Shown: positions 30,899 to 40,151 of the stretch, in pieces
Position numbering within the stretch: position 1 is the stretch's first letter
Layout of the letters: each line of letters opens with the position of its first letter
Assembly (NCBI GenBank): GCA_001464695.1
Contig: LNDQ01000079.1
Coordinates: forward strand, 116,306 to 180,305
Reading direction: 5' to 3'
DNA: 64,000 nucleotides
From: Betaproteobacteria bacterium Ga0077523
GTDB taxonomy: Bacteria; Pseudomonadota; Gammaproteobacteria; Burkholderiales; Ga0077523
Notes under the pieces: generated by a model
What the model was told of the DNA's origin: nothing
The model's input: the letters and a program-made list of their open reading frames with translations, nothing else
Database searches by the model: none
Made by a program: the position numbers and the translations under genes

Positions 30899-33800
30899 AT
30901 GGCCGCCCTGAAGTCCCTCCTCGTCGCCAACCGCTCCGAGATCGCCATCCGCGTCATGCGGGCCGCGGCCGAACTCGGCATCCGCACCGTCTCGATCTAC
31001 TCCAACGAGGACCGGTTCGCCCTGCACCGCTTCAAGGCCGACGAGAGCTACCGCGTCGGCGAGGGCAAGAAACCGCTGCAGGCATATCTCGATATCGAGG
31101 ACATCATCCGCATCGCCCGCCAGGCGAAGGTGGACGCGATTCACCCGGGTTACGGCTTCCTGTCCGAGAACCCCGACTTCGCCCGCGCCTGCGCGGAAGC
31201 CGGCATCCGTTTCATCGGGCCCAGTCCCGAAGTCATGACCACGCTGGGCAACAAGGTCGCGGCCCGCAACGCCGCCGTGGCGGCCGGCGTGCCGGTCATG
31301 CCGGCGACCCCACCACTCCCGCGCGACATGAAGGCGGTCAAGAAGCTCGCCGCGGCCGTGGGCTACCCGCTGATGCTGAAGGCGAGCTGGGGCGGGGGCG
31401 GCCGCGGCATGCGCGTGATCGAGACCGAAGCCGACCTCGACGCGCAGGTCGACGTCGCGCGGCGCGAGGCAGCGGCGGCGTTCGGCAACGACGAGGTGTA
31501 CCTCGAGAAGCTGGTGCGCCGCGCCCGCCACGTGGAAGTGCAGATCATGGGCGACCTGCACGGCAACATCGTGCATCTTTTCGAGCGCGACTGTTCGGTG
31601 CAGCGGCGCAACCAGAAGGTGGTGGAACGCGCGCCCGCGCCGTATCTCGACGAAGCGCAGCGCACCGAACTGTGCGACGCCGCGCTGCGCCTGGCGCGCG
31701 CCGTCAACTACACGCACGCCGGGACAGTCGAGTTCCTGATGGACGCCGACACGGACAAGTTCTACTTCATTGAAGTGAACCCGCGCATCCAGGTGGAACA
31801 CACCGTCACCGAGCAGGTGACCGGCATCGACGTCGTGCAATCGCAGATCCGCATCACCGAGGGCGCGCGCATCGGCGATGCGAACTGCCCGGTGCCGGCA
31901 CAGGCGAACATCCGCCTGAACGGTCATGCACTGCAGTGCCGCATCACCACCGAAGACCCCGAGAACAACTTCACGCCCGACTACGGGCGCATCACCGCCT
32001 ATCGCAGCGCGGCCGGCTTCGGATTGCGGCTGGACGGCGGCACCGCCTACACCGGTGCGGTCATCACGCCCTACTACGACTCGCTGCTGGTGAAGGTGAC
32101 GGCCTGGGCGCCGACACCGCACGAGGCGATCCGCCGCATGGATCGCGGCTTGCGCGAATTCCGTATCCGCGGCCTGTCGACCAACCTGCAGTTCGTCGAG
32201 AACGTCATCAACCATCCCGACTTCGCGGCCGGCACGGTCACGACGCGCTTCATCGACACCACGCCGGAATTGTTCCGGTTCGCGAAGCGGCGCGACCGCG
32301 CCACGCGCGTGCTGCGCTACATCGGCGACGTGACGGTCAACGGTCATCCGGACATGAAGGGGCGCACCAAGCCGGATTTGTCGCACGCGCACCTCATCAT
32401 GCCGGAGGTCGACTACACCGCGCCGCTGCGCCCCGGCACCCGCGACCGGTTGCGCGAGCTGGGCCCCGAGAAATTCGCGCAATGGATGCTGAACGAGCCG
32501 CGCGTGCTGCTGACCGACACCACCATGCGCGATGCGCACCAGTCGCTCTTCGCCACGCGCATGCGCACGGCGGACATGGTCCGCATCGCTCCGGCGTACG
32601 CGCACCTCGCCCCCGGACTGTTCTCGCTCGAGTGCTGGGGCGGCGCCACCTTCGACGTGGCACTGCGTTTTCTCAAGGAAGACCCCTGGGAGCGGCTCGA
32701 TCGCCTGCGCGAGGCCGTTCCCAACGTACTGTTCCAGATGCTGCTGCGCGCCTCGAACGCGGTCGGCTACACCAACTACCCCGACAATGTCGTGCGCTAC
32801 TTCGTGCAGCAGGCGGCGCGTGGCGTCGACGGCCGCGGCGGCATCGATCTGTTCCGCGTGTTCGACTCGCTCAACTGGGTCGAGAACATGCGCGTCGCGA
32901 TCGACGCCGTGATCGAGGCCGATGCGCTGTGCGAAGGCGCGATCTGCTACACCGCCGACCTCTACGACGACTCGCGCAAGTATTCGCTGAAGTACTACGT
33001 GAAGCTCGCGAAGCAGCTCCAGAAGGCCGGCGTGCACATCCTCGGCATCAAGGACATGTCGGGTGTGTGCCGCCCGCGCGCCGCCGCAGCGTTGGTGAAG
33101 GCGTTGAAAGACGAGACCGGCCTGCCGATCCACTTCCATACGCACGACACCAGCGGCATCTCGGCCGCCTCGGTGCTCGCCGCCGTCTACGCCGGGGCCG
33201 ACGCCGTGGATGGCGCGCTCGACGCCATGAGCGGCCTCACGTCGCAGCCGAACCTCGGTGCCATCGTCGCAGCGCTCGAGGGTTCCGAACGCGATCCGTG
33301 CGGACCCGACGGCGTTGATCGCGCAGCGCTGCAGTCCCTGTCCGACTACTGGGAAGGGGTGCGCAAGGTCTACGTGCCGTTCGAAGCGGACATGCGCTCG
33401 GGCACGGCCGATGTGTATCGGCACGAGATGCCCGGCGGCCAGTACACCAACCTGCGCGAGCAGGCGCGGGCCATGGGACTGGATCACCGCTGGCCGGAGA
33501 TCGCACGCGCCTATGCCGACGTCAACCGCATGTTCGGCGACATCGTCAAGGTCACACCCACTTCGAAGGTGGTGGGCGACATGGCGCTATTCATGGTCGC
33601 CAACGACCTCGGGCCCGAGGACGTGATGGACCCCGAGCGCGACGTGGCGTTTCCGGAATCGGTGGTGTCGCTGTTCAAGGGCGAGTTGGGCTTTCCGCCG
33701 GACGGTTTTCCCGCGGCGCTCTCGCGCAAGGTGCTGAAGTGCGGCTCGCCGGCGGCGATCCTGCCCGAACCGCCCGCGCCCTACCGCCCCGGCGACACGC

Positions 33801-34390
33801 TCGCCCCGGTGGATCTCGAGGCCGCTCGCAGGGAAGCGCAGAAGGCCGTCGACCATCACGTGTCCGACACCGACCTCGCCTCGTGGCTGATGTATCCCAA
33901 GGTGTATCGCGAATACGCCGAGCACCATCGCCACTACGGCGACGTCAGCGTCCTGCCCACGCCCACCTTCTTCTACGGCATGGCCGACCGCGAAGAGATC
34001 GCCGTGGAGCTGGACCCGGGCAAGACGCTGGTGATCAGCCTGCAGGGCACTGCGCCGGCCGAGGAGGAGGGCCTGGTGAAAGTCTTCTTCGAGCTGAACG
34101 GGCAGGCGCGCACCATGCGCGTCGAGAAGGCAGGCGCCGCGCGTGCAGCGAAGCGTGCCCAGGCCGATCCGGCCAATCCGAGCCATATTCCCGCCCCCAT
34201 GCCCGGCATGATCGTGACCGTGGCCGTAAAACTCGGCCAGGTGGTGAAGGCCGGTGACCCCCTGGTGTCCATCGAGGCCATGAAGATGGAATCCCAGATC
34301 CGGGCGGAGCGCGACGGGTCGGTCAGGGCGATCCAGGTGAAGTCGGGCGATGTGGTGGCGGCGCACGACCTGTTGCTAGAACTTGCGTGA
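30899..34390 (+). CDS. pyc: Pyruvate carboxylase (single-chain, biotin-dependent)
   Basis: A 1163-residue anaplerotic enzyme making oxaloacetate from pyruvate, bicarbonate and ATP. The biotin carboxylase domain (about 1-450) opens KSLLVANRSEIAIRVMRAA and has GGGGRGMR and FIEVNPRIQVEHTVTE. The carboxyltransferase domain (about 530-830) opens LLTDTTMRDAHQSLFATRMR and has the metal-site HFHTHDTSG. The C-terminal biotin carrier has EAMKMESQ with biotinyl Lys1129. The length is right for the one-chain form. The start MAALKSLLVANRSE at 30899 is family-like; the 57 codons upstream in frame are not. Confidence 0.96.
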   Translation: MAALKSLLVANRSEIAIRVMRAAAELGIRTVSIYSNEDRFALHRFKADESYRVGEGKKPLQAYLDIEDIIRIARQAKVDAIHPGYGFLSENPDFARACAEAGIRFIGPSPEVMTTLGNKVAARNAAVAAGVPVMPATPPLPRDMKAVKKLAAAVGYPLMLKASWGGGGRGMRVIETEADLDAQVDVARREAAAAFGNDEVYLEKLVRRARHVEVQIMGDLHGNIVHLFERDCSVQRRNQKVVERAPAPYLDEAQRTELCDAALRLARAVNYTHAGTVEFLMDADTDKFYFIEVNPRIQVEHTVTEQVTGIDVVQSQIRITEGARIGDANCPVPAQANIRLNGHALQCRITTEDPENNFTPDYGRITAYRSAAGFGLRLDGGTAYTGAVITPYYDSLLVKVTAWAPTPHEAIRRMDRGLREFRIRGLSTNLQFVENVINHPDFAAGTVTTRFIDTTPELFRFAKRRDRATRVLRYIGDVTVNGHPDMKGRTKPDLSHAHLIMPEVDYTAPLRPGTRDRLRELGPEKFAQWMLNEPRVLLTDTTMRDAHQSLFATRMRTADMVRIAPAYAHLAPGLFSLECWGGATFDVALRFLKEDPWERLDRLREAVPNVLFQMLLRASNAVGYTNYPDNVVRYFVQQAARGVDGRGGIDLFRVFDSLNWVENMRVAIDAVIEADALCEGAICYTADLYDDSRKYSLKYYVKLAKQLQKAGVHILGIKDMSGVCRPRAAAALVKALKDETGLPIHFHTHDTSGISAASVLAAVYAGADAVDGALDAMSGLTSQPNLGAIVAALEGSERDPCGPDGVDRAALQSLSDYWEGVRKVYVPFEADMRSGTADVYRHEMPGGQYTNLREQARAMGLDHRWPEIARAYADVNRMFGDIVKVTPTSKVVGDMALFMVANDLGPEDVMDPERDVAFPESVVSLFKGELGFPPDGFPAALSRKVLKCGSPAAILPEPPAPYRPGDTLAPVDLEAARREAQKAVDHHVSDTDLASWLMYPKVYREYAEHHRHYGDVSVLPTPTFFYGMADREEIAVELDPGKTLVISLQGTAPAEEEGLVKVFFELNGQARTMRVEKAGAARAAKRAQADPANPSHIPAPMPGMIVTVAVKLGQVVKAGDPLVSIEAMKMESQIRAERDGSVRAIQVKSGDVVAAHDLLLELA

Positions 34391-34697
34391 CAGCCGCGCT
34401 GCGTTGACAGCGGCAGGCGGGAGTCCTGGCTTCCCATCCCGCAAGAGATGCAGACGCCCCGCCGAATCGCGGGCGGCGCTCGCAAGACACGATCGAGAGC
34501 GGGACCAGGAAGAGGGCCAGGCATTCGACAGCTGCGCCTGCTTCATTCGGAACGCTTTTGTGGCGACGCGCGAGTGGCGCGAGCCGCGGCGCTAGTGGTC
34601 ACTATTTTTTTATTTTAAATCAATATTTTACATTCCACCCGGTGTGTGGTTTGATAGCGTCACGGTCAATGCTGACCGGCCACACTGGGAATCCGCC
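34391..34697. other. Intergenic region with an AT-rich pocket
   Basis: 307 bp after pyc. The first 200 bp are GC-rich with no gene I can support. At about 34600-34640 the composition drops abruptly to a T/A-rich run (ACTATTTTTTTATTTTAAAT, then CAATATTTTACATT), unlike anything else in the window. It plausibly holds the promoter of the three small genes that follow and marks foreign DNA. Confidence 0.55.
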
Positions 34698-34850
34698 ATG
34701 CGCAAGACAGCACGCGTCGCAATCAACGCCAATGCGTTACCAATCATCGGGATCGACGCCGTCGGGCAATTGGTCCGGGCATCGTTCGCGCAGGAACAAG
34801 CCGTGGCACTCGCGTACGCGGCGCGCCTGCATTCCGGCAACGGGGAATAG
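34698..34850 (+). CDS. Small protein of unknown function
   Basis: 50 residues starting MRKTARVAINANALPIIGID. It is Ala-rich and probably largely helical (RASFAQEQAVALAYAARLH). No family is recognised and the ribosome site is weak. The case for a real gene rests on its position: the next gene starts 2 bp after its stop, and both follow an AT-rich promoter-like pocket. Confidence 0.4.
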   Translation: MRKTARVAINANALPIIGIDAVGQLVRASFAQEQAVALAYAARLHSGNGE

Positions 34851-34852
34851 TC

Positions 34853-35161
34853 ATGGCTACCTGGTATGTCGGACGCAAAGCGCCGGGGGTGGTAGCGCAC
34901 CCCATCGACCACGGGGCACACAATCCCGATTTCGTGAAGCAATCGGAGACCGAGGTCTACGTCAGATACGAAAGTACGCTCGCAGCCATGTATCGGCGGC
35001 CGCCCGGCGCGCCGGCGTGGACGAAGTGGGTCATCGACACGGTCCGACCGTTCCATATCGAAGGTGAAGCGATCGAGCTCGCGAAGCGGCGCACCCGTGT
35101 CGGGAGCCTCCAAAGAGAAATCTGGTCGAGCTTCGAATGGCCGGAGCAGGAATCCCAGTAG
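34853..35161 (+). CDS. Hypothetical protein in a small accessory cluster
   Basis: 102 residues, starting MATWYVGRKAPGVVAHPIDH, with a GGGGA ribosome site 6 bp before the start. Rich in aromatic and charged residues, with no signal peptide or TM segment. FHIEGEAIELAKRRTRV may be a helix, and the end is WSSFEWPEQESQ. No family is recognised. It lies 2 bp after the preceding small gene and overlaps the next one. Confidence 0.5.
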   Translation: MATWYVGRKAPGVVAHPIDHGAHNPDFVKQSETEVYVRYESTLAAMYRRPPGAPAWTKWVIDTVRPFHIEGEAIELAKRRTRVGSLQREIWSSFEWPEQESQ

Positions 35162-35469
35162 CTGCAGCGCAAGCAGCCACAAGGCAGCCACCCTCGATGG
35201 TCACCTGCGACCTTGCTCGCTTCTCCCTGCTGGTCCGGGAATCCGCGAAGCGCATTCGCATCCCTGAGGCTACGCAACGCGATCCACGGGCCGCGGCACG
35301 GACGTTGATCGCTGCGCGAACCGGCACGCTCGAGGCTCAGGTTCTCGCCAAGCTGGCCGACGCAGTCGACCAGCACAGTGGTGCGTTCAACGAGTCAGAC
35401 GTTTACGCGCTCGGTGGAGAGGCGCTGGGCATAGCAGGCGCACTGGTAGCGATCCGGGCCGAAGCCTAG
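35137..35469 (+). CDS. Hypothetical small helical protein
   Basis: 110 residues from this start, or 90 from the ATG at 35197 (MVTCDLARFSLLVRESAK), which may be the true start. It is Ala-rich, probably all-helical and soluble. The 25-bp overlap with the previous frame suggests coupling if the longer start is right. No recognised family. Confidence 0.4.
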   Translation: MAGAGIPVAAAQAATRQPPSMVTCDLARFSLLVRESAKRIRIPEATQRDPRAAARTLIAARTGTLEAQVLAKLADAVDQHSGAFNESDVYALGGEALGIAGALVAIRAEA

Positions 35470-35628
35470 CGTCGTCGCCACGACGTTCGCTTCACCGCTT
35501 CGCCTCCGACCGAGGACGTTCCAGCCGACCAGGTCGGATTGGTCATCTCCGCTGCGCATGAATGCTGGAGGCGCGTTTGTGTGTTTCAATCGCGCTGACG
35601 CCACCGTCGACGCCTCCGGAGGGGAGCC

Positions 35629-36699
35629 ATGATTCAGCGGGGAATCGCCGTCCTTGCCGCCGCGCTTGCATGTGCTGCGCTGTCCACGACGCCTGTGCAT
35701 GCCGCGAAGTACGTCATGGTCATCAGCCACATGGGGCCGGAGGACTGGACCAACAACGAAATGCATCCGGCCATGAAGCATTTCGAGTCCATGGTCGAGG
35801 CACGCACCGGCGGCGACATCGACGTCCAGGTGTTCGGCAACGGCCAGTTGGGCTCAGAAGTGGAGACCGCGAAGCAGGCCCAGGCCGGCAAGACGGTGCA
35901 GGCGACGCTGATCTCGTCCGGCGCCATGTCGTCGTTCTTCCCCGCCTACCAGATCATCACCACCCCGTTCCTGTTTCCCAACTACCACGTGGCACGGGCC
36001 TACCTCGACGGCGAATGGCACGCGAACTTCATGCGTGGCGCACTGAAGGCGAGCGGCCTGCGCTATCTCGGCACGCTGGACGACGGCGGCGGCTTCGTCG
36101 CCTTCACCAACAACAAGCGGCTCATCAAGACGGTCGATGACCTGAAGGGCCTCAAGATCCGCGTGGAGGAGAACCCGGCCCACGTGGCGACCATGAAGGC
36201 GCTGGGTGCATCAGCGACCCCGCTACCCTGGGGTGAAGTGCTGACCGCGCTCGGCACCGGGCTGGCCGATGGCCAGTTCAACGCACCGGGTATCAGCCTC
36301 GCGTTCAAGTTGTGGGAGGTGAACCAGTACACGACGTGGAGCGGCCACGTCTACAACACCATCTCCTGGATGATGAGCGACAAGTGGTACCAGTCGCTGC
36401 CCCCGGAGTACCGCCAGATCGTCATCGAGGCGGCGCGCGAAGCCACCGTGGTCTCCCACGGCATCGCCGTGCTCGCGGCCGCCACCGGTTGGGACGTCTC
36501 CTGCAAGAAATTCAAGCAATGCTGGATCCTCACCAAGACCGAGCGCGATCGCATGGCCGCGGTGGCGCGACCCGCCTGGAAGCAGTGGGTCACCAAGGAT
36601 TTCGGCATCGACGTGAAACTGGTGGACCAGCTCTGGGCCGAAGTCGCCCGCATCGAAAAGGAAACGAGCGCGCTCGACGCGAAGCGCTACGGCCAGTAG
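35629..36699 (+). CDS. dctP: TRAP transporter substrate-binding protein (DctP type)
   Basis: 356 residues with a Sec signal peptide ending PVHAAKYV (cleavage near 25) and a strong ribosome site, GGAGGGGAGCC. The DctP fold is recognised by VEARTGGDIDVQVFGNGQLG, by the solute-anchoring stretch DDLKGLKIRVEENPAHVATM (its Arg normally binds the ligand carboxylate), and by LPWGEVLTALGTGLADGQFNA. It captures an organic acid in the periplasm for the DctQM permease; the ligand cannot be named. First gene of the dctPQM operon, 4 bp before dctQ. Confidence 0.93.
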   Translation: MIQRGIAVLAAALACAALSTTPVHAAKYVMVISHMGPEDWTNNEMHPAMKHFESMVEARTGGDIDVQVFGNGQLGSEVETAKQAQAGKTVQATLISSGAMSSFFPAYQIITTPFLFPNYHVARAYLDGEWHANFMRGALKASGLRYLGTLDDGGGFVAFTNNKRLIKTVDDLKGLKIRVEENPAHVATMKALGASATPLPWGEVLTALGTGLADGQFNAPGISLAFKLWEVNQYTTWSGHVYNTISWMMSDKWYQSLPPEYRQIVIEAAREATVVSHGIAVLAAATGWDVSCKKFKQCWILTKTERDRMAAVARPAWKQWVTKDFGIDVKLVDQLWAEVARIEKETSALDAKRYGQ

Positions 36700-36703
36700 C
36701 CGC

Positions 36704-37207
36704 ATGGCCATCGCTTTCTTCGAGCGGTTGAGCGATGCGCTGAATCGCGCCGTCATCGCCTTCTGCGTCGCGTGTGTGATCGCGATGCTCGCGATCTCGT
36801 TCATCGGCTTCTTCTACATGATCGGCACCGGCGAGGCGTTGAGCTGGACTTACTCGCTGGCACGTCTGTTCATTCCGTGGATCGGCATGCTGTCGATCAC
36901 GGTGGCGTTCAAGGGCGGCGAGCACGTCACCATGAACCTGCTGCTCGGCCTGGTGCCCGCCACGTTCACGCGCCTGCTGCAGTGGGCGAGCCTGGGCCTG
37001 ATCGCCCTGTTCGCCGTGCTGCTGCTCTGGTTCGGCTGGGATTTCTTCCGGGGATCGAACCAGTACTACATGGTGTCGGACCAGATCCGCGTGCACGGCC
37101 GCTGGGTCGCGGCGTGCATCCCGGTGACCGGCGCGATCCTGCTGGTGCACCTCGCCAGTGGCCGCAAGTTGCTGGAGGCACCTCCGGCCGAGGCGGAAGG
37201 CGACTGA
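36704..37207 (+). CDS. dctQ: TRAP transporter small permease subunit (DctQ type)
   Basis: A 167-residue protein with four TM helices. LARLFIPWIGMLSITVAFKGGEHV is the DctQ signature, with the conserved WIG and GEHV. It pairs with DctM and helps dock the binding protein. Its stop overlaps the dctM start (ATGA), giving translational coupling. Confidence 0.92.
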   Translation: MAIAFFERLSDALNRAVIAFCVACVIAMLAISFIGFFYMIGTGEALSWTYSLARLFIPWIGMLSITVAFKGGEHVTMNLLLGLVPATFTRLLQWASLGLIALFAVLLLWFGWDFFRGSNQYYMVSDQIRVHGRWVAACIPVTGAILLVHLASGRKLLEAPPAEAEGD

Positions 37208-38484
37208 TGGCCGCCGCGCTCGCGGTCTTCGTCGTGGTGCTGTTGATCGGCGCGCCGATCGCGCTGGTGATGCTGTTCTCGGGCCTGGCGGGGGCGATGT
37301 CCATCGGCGGGCCGGAGTTCCTCGAGATCGTCGCCGACCGGATGTTCTCCGGCGTCGGCGGCTTCCTGCTGATGGCGATTCCGTACTTCATCTTCACCGC
37401 CGAGCTGATGAATCACGCCGGCCTGACCCAGCGCTTGATCGACCTCAACAACGCGCTGCTCGGTCGCGTGCGTGGTGCGCTGAGCCACGTCACCATCCTG
37501 AGCAGCCTGCTGTTCGCGGGGTTGACCGGCGCCGCCGTCACCGACGCGGTGGCGATCGGCAAGCTGCTGATCCCGGCAATGAAGAAGGAGGGCTACTCAC
37601 CGGCTTATGCCGCGGCGGTCACGGCGTGCGCCTCGGTGATCGGCCCGATCATTCCGCCCAGCATCGTGATGGTGGTCTACGCCACCCTGCTCTACAACGT
37701 CTCGGTGATCTCGCTGTTCGTGGGCGGCATCGTGCCGGGGCTGCTGCTCGCGGCGGCGCTGCTGCTGGTGAGCTTCTGGCTGTCGTGGCGGCGCGGCTTC
37801 CCGGTGCACGGCCATTCGGGTCTAGGTCTCGCACTCCGACGACTGCTGCCGACCGTCCCGGCCCTGCTCGTTCCGGTGATCATCCTCGGCGGCATCCTCG
37901 CCGGCTGGACCACCGTCACGGAGGCTTCGGCCTTCGCGGCCGTCTACGCGATCGGCGTCGGAACCCTGCTCTACCGGACGCTCACCGTACGCAAGGTCCT
38001 CGAAGCGCTCGTCACCACCGTGCGCCTGTCGGGCGTGGTGTTCTTCCTGCTGGCCACGTCCACCGTGCTCGGGTGGTTCGTCGCGCGCTCCGGCATTACG
38101 CGCGAAGCCGCCGAACTCATCGCCGATTTCAGCACCAACCCGATGGTGCAGATCCTCATGGTCAACCTGCTGCTGCTTGTGGTCGGCACCATGGTCGACG
38201 TCCTGCCGGCGCTCGTGATCGTGGCGCCGGTGCTGGCCCCGGCCATGACGCAACTAGGATTCGACCCGCTGCATTTCGCGATGGTGATGATCCTCACCCT
38301 CAACGTCGGCAACATCACGCCGCCGGTGGGAATGTCGCTGATGACCACGGCACGCATCGCCGGGGTCAGTTACGAAAAGGCGATCGTCGCCTCGATCCCT
38401 TTCTACCTGAGCTTCATCGCCGTGATCGCGGTCGTGTCGCTGTGGCCCGCCACCGTGCTGTGGCTGCCGGGGCTGTTGCGCTAG
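37207..38484 (+). CDS. dctM: TRAP transporter large permease subunit (DctM type)
   Basis: A 425-residue, about 12-TM Na+-coupled permease of the DctM family. Signatures include GGFLLMAIPYFIFTAELMNH, the conserved LLFAGLTGAAVTDAVAIGKL, ACASVIGPIIPPSIVMVVYA and NVGNITPPVGMSLMTTARIAG. The two PP-containing hairpins line the transport path. The start at 37207 gives an ATGA overlap with dctQ; earlier in-frame codons read through dctQ in another frame. Confidence 0.93.
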   Translation: MAAALAVFVVVLLIGAPIALVMLFSGLAGAMSIGGPEFLEIVADRMFSGVGGFLLMAIPYFIFTAELMNHAGLTQRLIDLNNALLGRVRGALSHVTILSSLLFAGLTGAAVTDAVAIGKLLIPAMKKEGYSPAYAAAVTACASVIGPIIPPSIVMVVYATLLYNVSVISLFVGGIVPGLLLAAALLLVSFWLSWRRGFPVHGHSGLGLALRRLLPTVPALLVPVIILGGILAGWTTVTEASAFAAVYAIGVGTLLYRTLTVRKVLEALVTTVRLSGVVFFLLATSTVLGWFVARSGITREAAELIADFSTNPMVQILMVNLLLLVVGTMVDVLPALVIVAPVLAPAMTQLGFDPLHFAMVMILTLNVGNITPPVGMSLMTTARIAGVSYEKAIVASIPFYLSFIAVIAVVSLWPATVLWLPGLLR

Positions 38485-38520
38485 CTCGCGCCAGACCGTC
38501 CCCCGGGGGCAGTCAACCCT

Positions 38521-39711
38521 TCACGGGGCCCGTGCGCAGCGGAATCCGATGTCCTCGCTGCGCAGTTCCGGATTGCCGTGCGAGCGCCGGGCCGAATTCA
38601 TCCGCTCCGCCGGCTCGAACCGCCCACCACCGCGGATCACCTTGGACGCGCCCGATTCCGGCCCCCGGGGATTGCGCCGCTCGCTCACCGGAAATCCCTC
38701 CGCATACCAGTCCGCCGTCCACTCCGCGACGTTGCCGGCCATGTCGTGGACCCCGTAGGGGCTGCGGCCGGCCGGGTGCGTGCCGACTTTCTTCAGTCCG
38801 CCAAGGTAAGCCCCGGGCGATGCATTCTGGTAGTTGAGTCGATCGAATGTCGGTCTGTCGTTCCCCCACGGAAAACGGCGCTCGTCCATGCCGCGTGCGG
38901 CCTTCTCCCATTCTGTTTCCGTGGGCAAGCGTCGCCCCGCCCACTTGCAGTAGGCCGCCGCATCGTTCCAATCGACGCCACCGACCGGCAGTTCGTCGTG
39001 GCGGCCGGGATCCATCGATTCCCATCCGTCGGGCGGACGCGCCGACCCGGTGGCCTCGAGAAACTTAGCGTACCGTCCGGTGGTGATCTCGAAGCGATCG
39101 ATGTAGAAGGCATCGACGAAGACCTCGCGCCGCGGCGACTCCTCGTCGTCTCCCATGATGAAATTGCCTGCAGGCACCAGGACGAGCGCAGCACCGTCCT
39201 TGCCGGTGAGTTCAGCCGGCGCCTCGCGAGTGGCCAGGTACCACCAGACGCCTCCCGCAATGATCAGTGCGGCGGCCACCCCGACGCCTGACTTCGTCAG
39301 AAGAGCACGGCGGCGCGTGAGGTCGATGCGATGCACGGCATCGGCCACCGCCGCGGGAATGTTTCCCGGAGATTCGAGCAAGGTCACCGCCTTCGCGAAG
39401 GCGGGCAGTCGATCCAGGGCGATCGGTCGCAGCAACACCGGGAGCAGCCGGCCGGACGGCTGGCGCAGCTTCTTCTCGGCAATCTCGAGCTCGTTCAGCG
39501 TGTAGCTGCCCGGGTCGATGGACTCCTCACTCACCAGGAAGACGAACAGGTCCGCCTGCTCGATCGCGCGGCGGATGCGAATGTGGAATTCCTCCCCCGG
39601 CGGCAGATCGTCGCGATCGAAGAAGACGTCGTGCCCCTGGTCGAGCAGCGCCCGGTTGATCGCCTCGGCGATCACGCGATCCTGCGACGCATAGCTCAGG
39701 AAGATTCTCAT
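38521..39711 (-). CDS. TIR domain - TM helix - SUMF1/FGE-like domain protein
   Basis: 396 residues. The N-terminal TIR domain (1-115) opens MRIFLSYASQDRVIAEAINR, with the BB-loop-like DRDDLPPGEEF and SYTLNELEIAEKK. Glu74 there is in the position of the catalytic glutamate of NAD-cleaving TIRs. A TM helix lies at about 142-160. A formylglycine-generating-enzyme (SUMF1) fold then covers about 178-395: ALVLVPAGNFIMGDDEE, GVDWNDAAAYCKWAGRRLPT, YGVHDMAGNVAEWTADW, DIGFRCA. The SUMF1 part lacks the usual pair of catalytic cysteines near its end, so it is more likely a binding module than a true FGE. Last gene of the six-gene operon, overlapping the previous gene by 4 bp. Confidence 0.88.
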   Translation of the reverse strand: MRIFLSYASQDRVIAEAINRALLDQGHDVFFDRDDLPPGEEFHIRIRRAIEQADLFVFLVSEESIDPGSYTLNELEIAEKKLRQPSGRLLPVLLRPIALDRLPAFAKAVTLLESPGNIPAAVADAVHRIDLTRRRALLTKSGVGVAAALIIAGGVWWYLATREAPAELTGKDGAALVLVPAGNFIMGDDEESPRREVFVDAFYIDRFEITTGRYAKFLEATGSARPPDGWESMDPGRHDELPVGGVDWNDAAAYCKWAGRRLPTETEWEKAARGMDERRFPWGNDRPTFDRLNYQNASPGAYLGGLKKVGTHPAGRSPYGVHDMAGNVAEWTADWYAEGFPVSERRNPRGPESGASKVIRGGGRFEPAERMNSARRSHGNPELRSEDIGFRCARAP

Positions 39712-40151
39712 CCCACGGGGGCGGCCACCCTCTGCTCCGCGCGCCAGGCGCTCAAAGTCCACAGGAAGCTCGCGAAATCCTGCACCGCGAACGCAGCCGC
39801 GAGCTGCCACGGCAAGATGCCGGTCAACCAGAGGACCAGCATCGCCGGTGGCACCAGCGGCCGATCGAGCAGGGAGGCAAACACGAAGCCCTGCGCATTG
39901 AGCCGTCCGGCTGCCACGTAGAGCATGCCCAGTCCGCCGACGAGCAGGCCGACCAGACGGAAATAGTTCTCCGTCTGCTCGACCATCTCCGGCAGGTGCA
40001 GCAGTTTCACCGCGAGCTGCGGGGCGAACACGATGCCGACACTCTCGGCGAGGATCAACCAGCCGAACACTTCGACAGTCTTCGCGGAGCGGCCCTGCCC
40101 CTCCGCGGCGAACAAACGACGGAACATCTCTGCGAACGAAGGTGTATTCAT
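39708..40151 (-). CDS. Small membrane protein of unknown function
   Basis: 147 residues with three or four TM helices (VEVFGWLILAESVGIVFAP, FRLVGLLVGGLGMLYVAAG, PPAMLVLWLTGILPWQLAAA). It has no motif I recognise; the helix layout recalls small DoxX-like proteins, but this is weak. It is locked into the operon by 4-bp overlaps with the methyltransferase before it and the TIR protein after it. Confidence 0.7.
   Translation of the reverse strand: MNTPSFAEMFRRLFAAEGQGRSAKTVEVFGWLILAESVGIVFAPQLAVKLLHLPEMVEQTENYFRLVGLLVGGLGMLYVAAGRLNAQGFVFASLLDRPLVPPAMLVLWLTGILPWQLAAAFAVQDFASFLWTLSAWRAEQRVAAPVG

Noticed and set aside
30809..33487. 892-codon frame antisense to pyruvate carboxylase
   Set aside because: A shadow of GC-rich codons in pyc; His/Arg/Val-rich with no domain. 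Similar long shadows at 2214-3569 and 11584-13923 were dropped for the same reason.
34383..34595. 70-codon frame after pyc
   Set aside because: Overlaps the pyc stop, has no ribosome site and is low-complexity Arg/Ala-rich.
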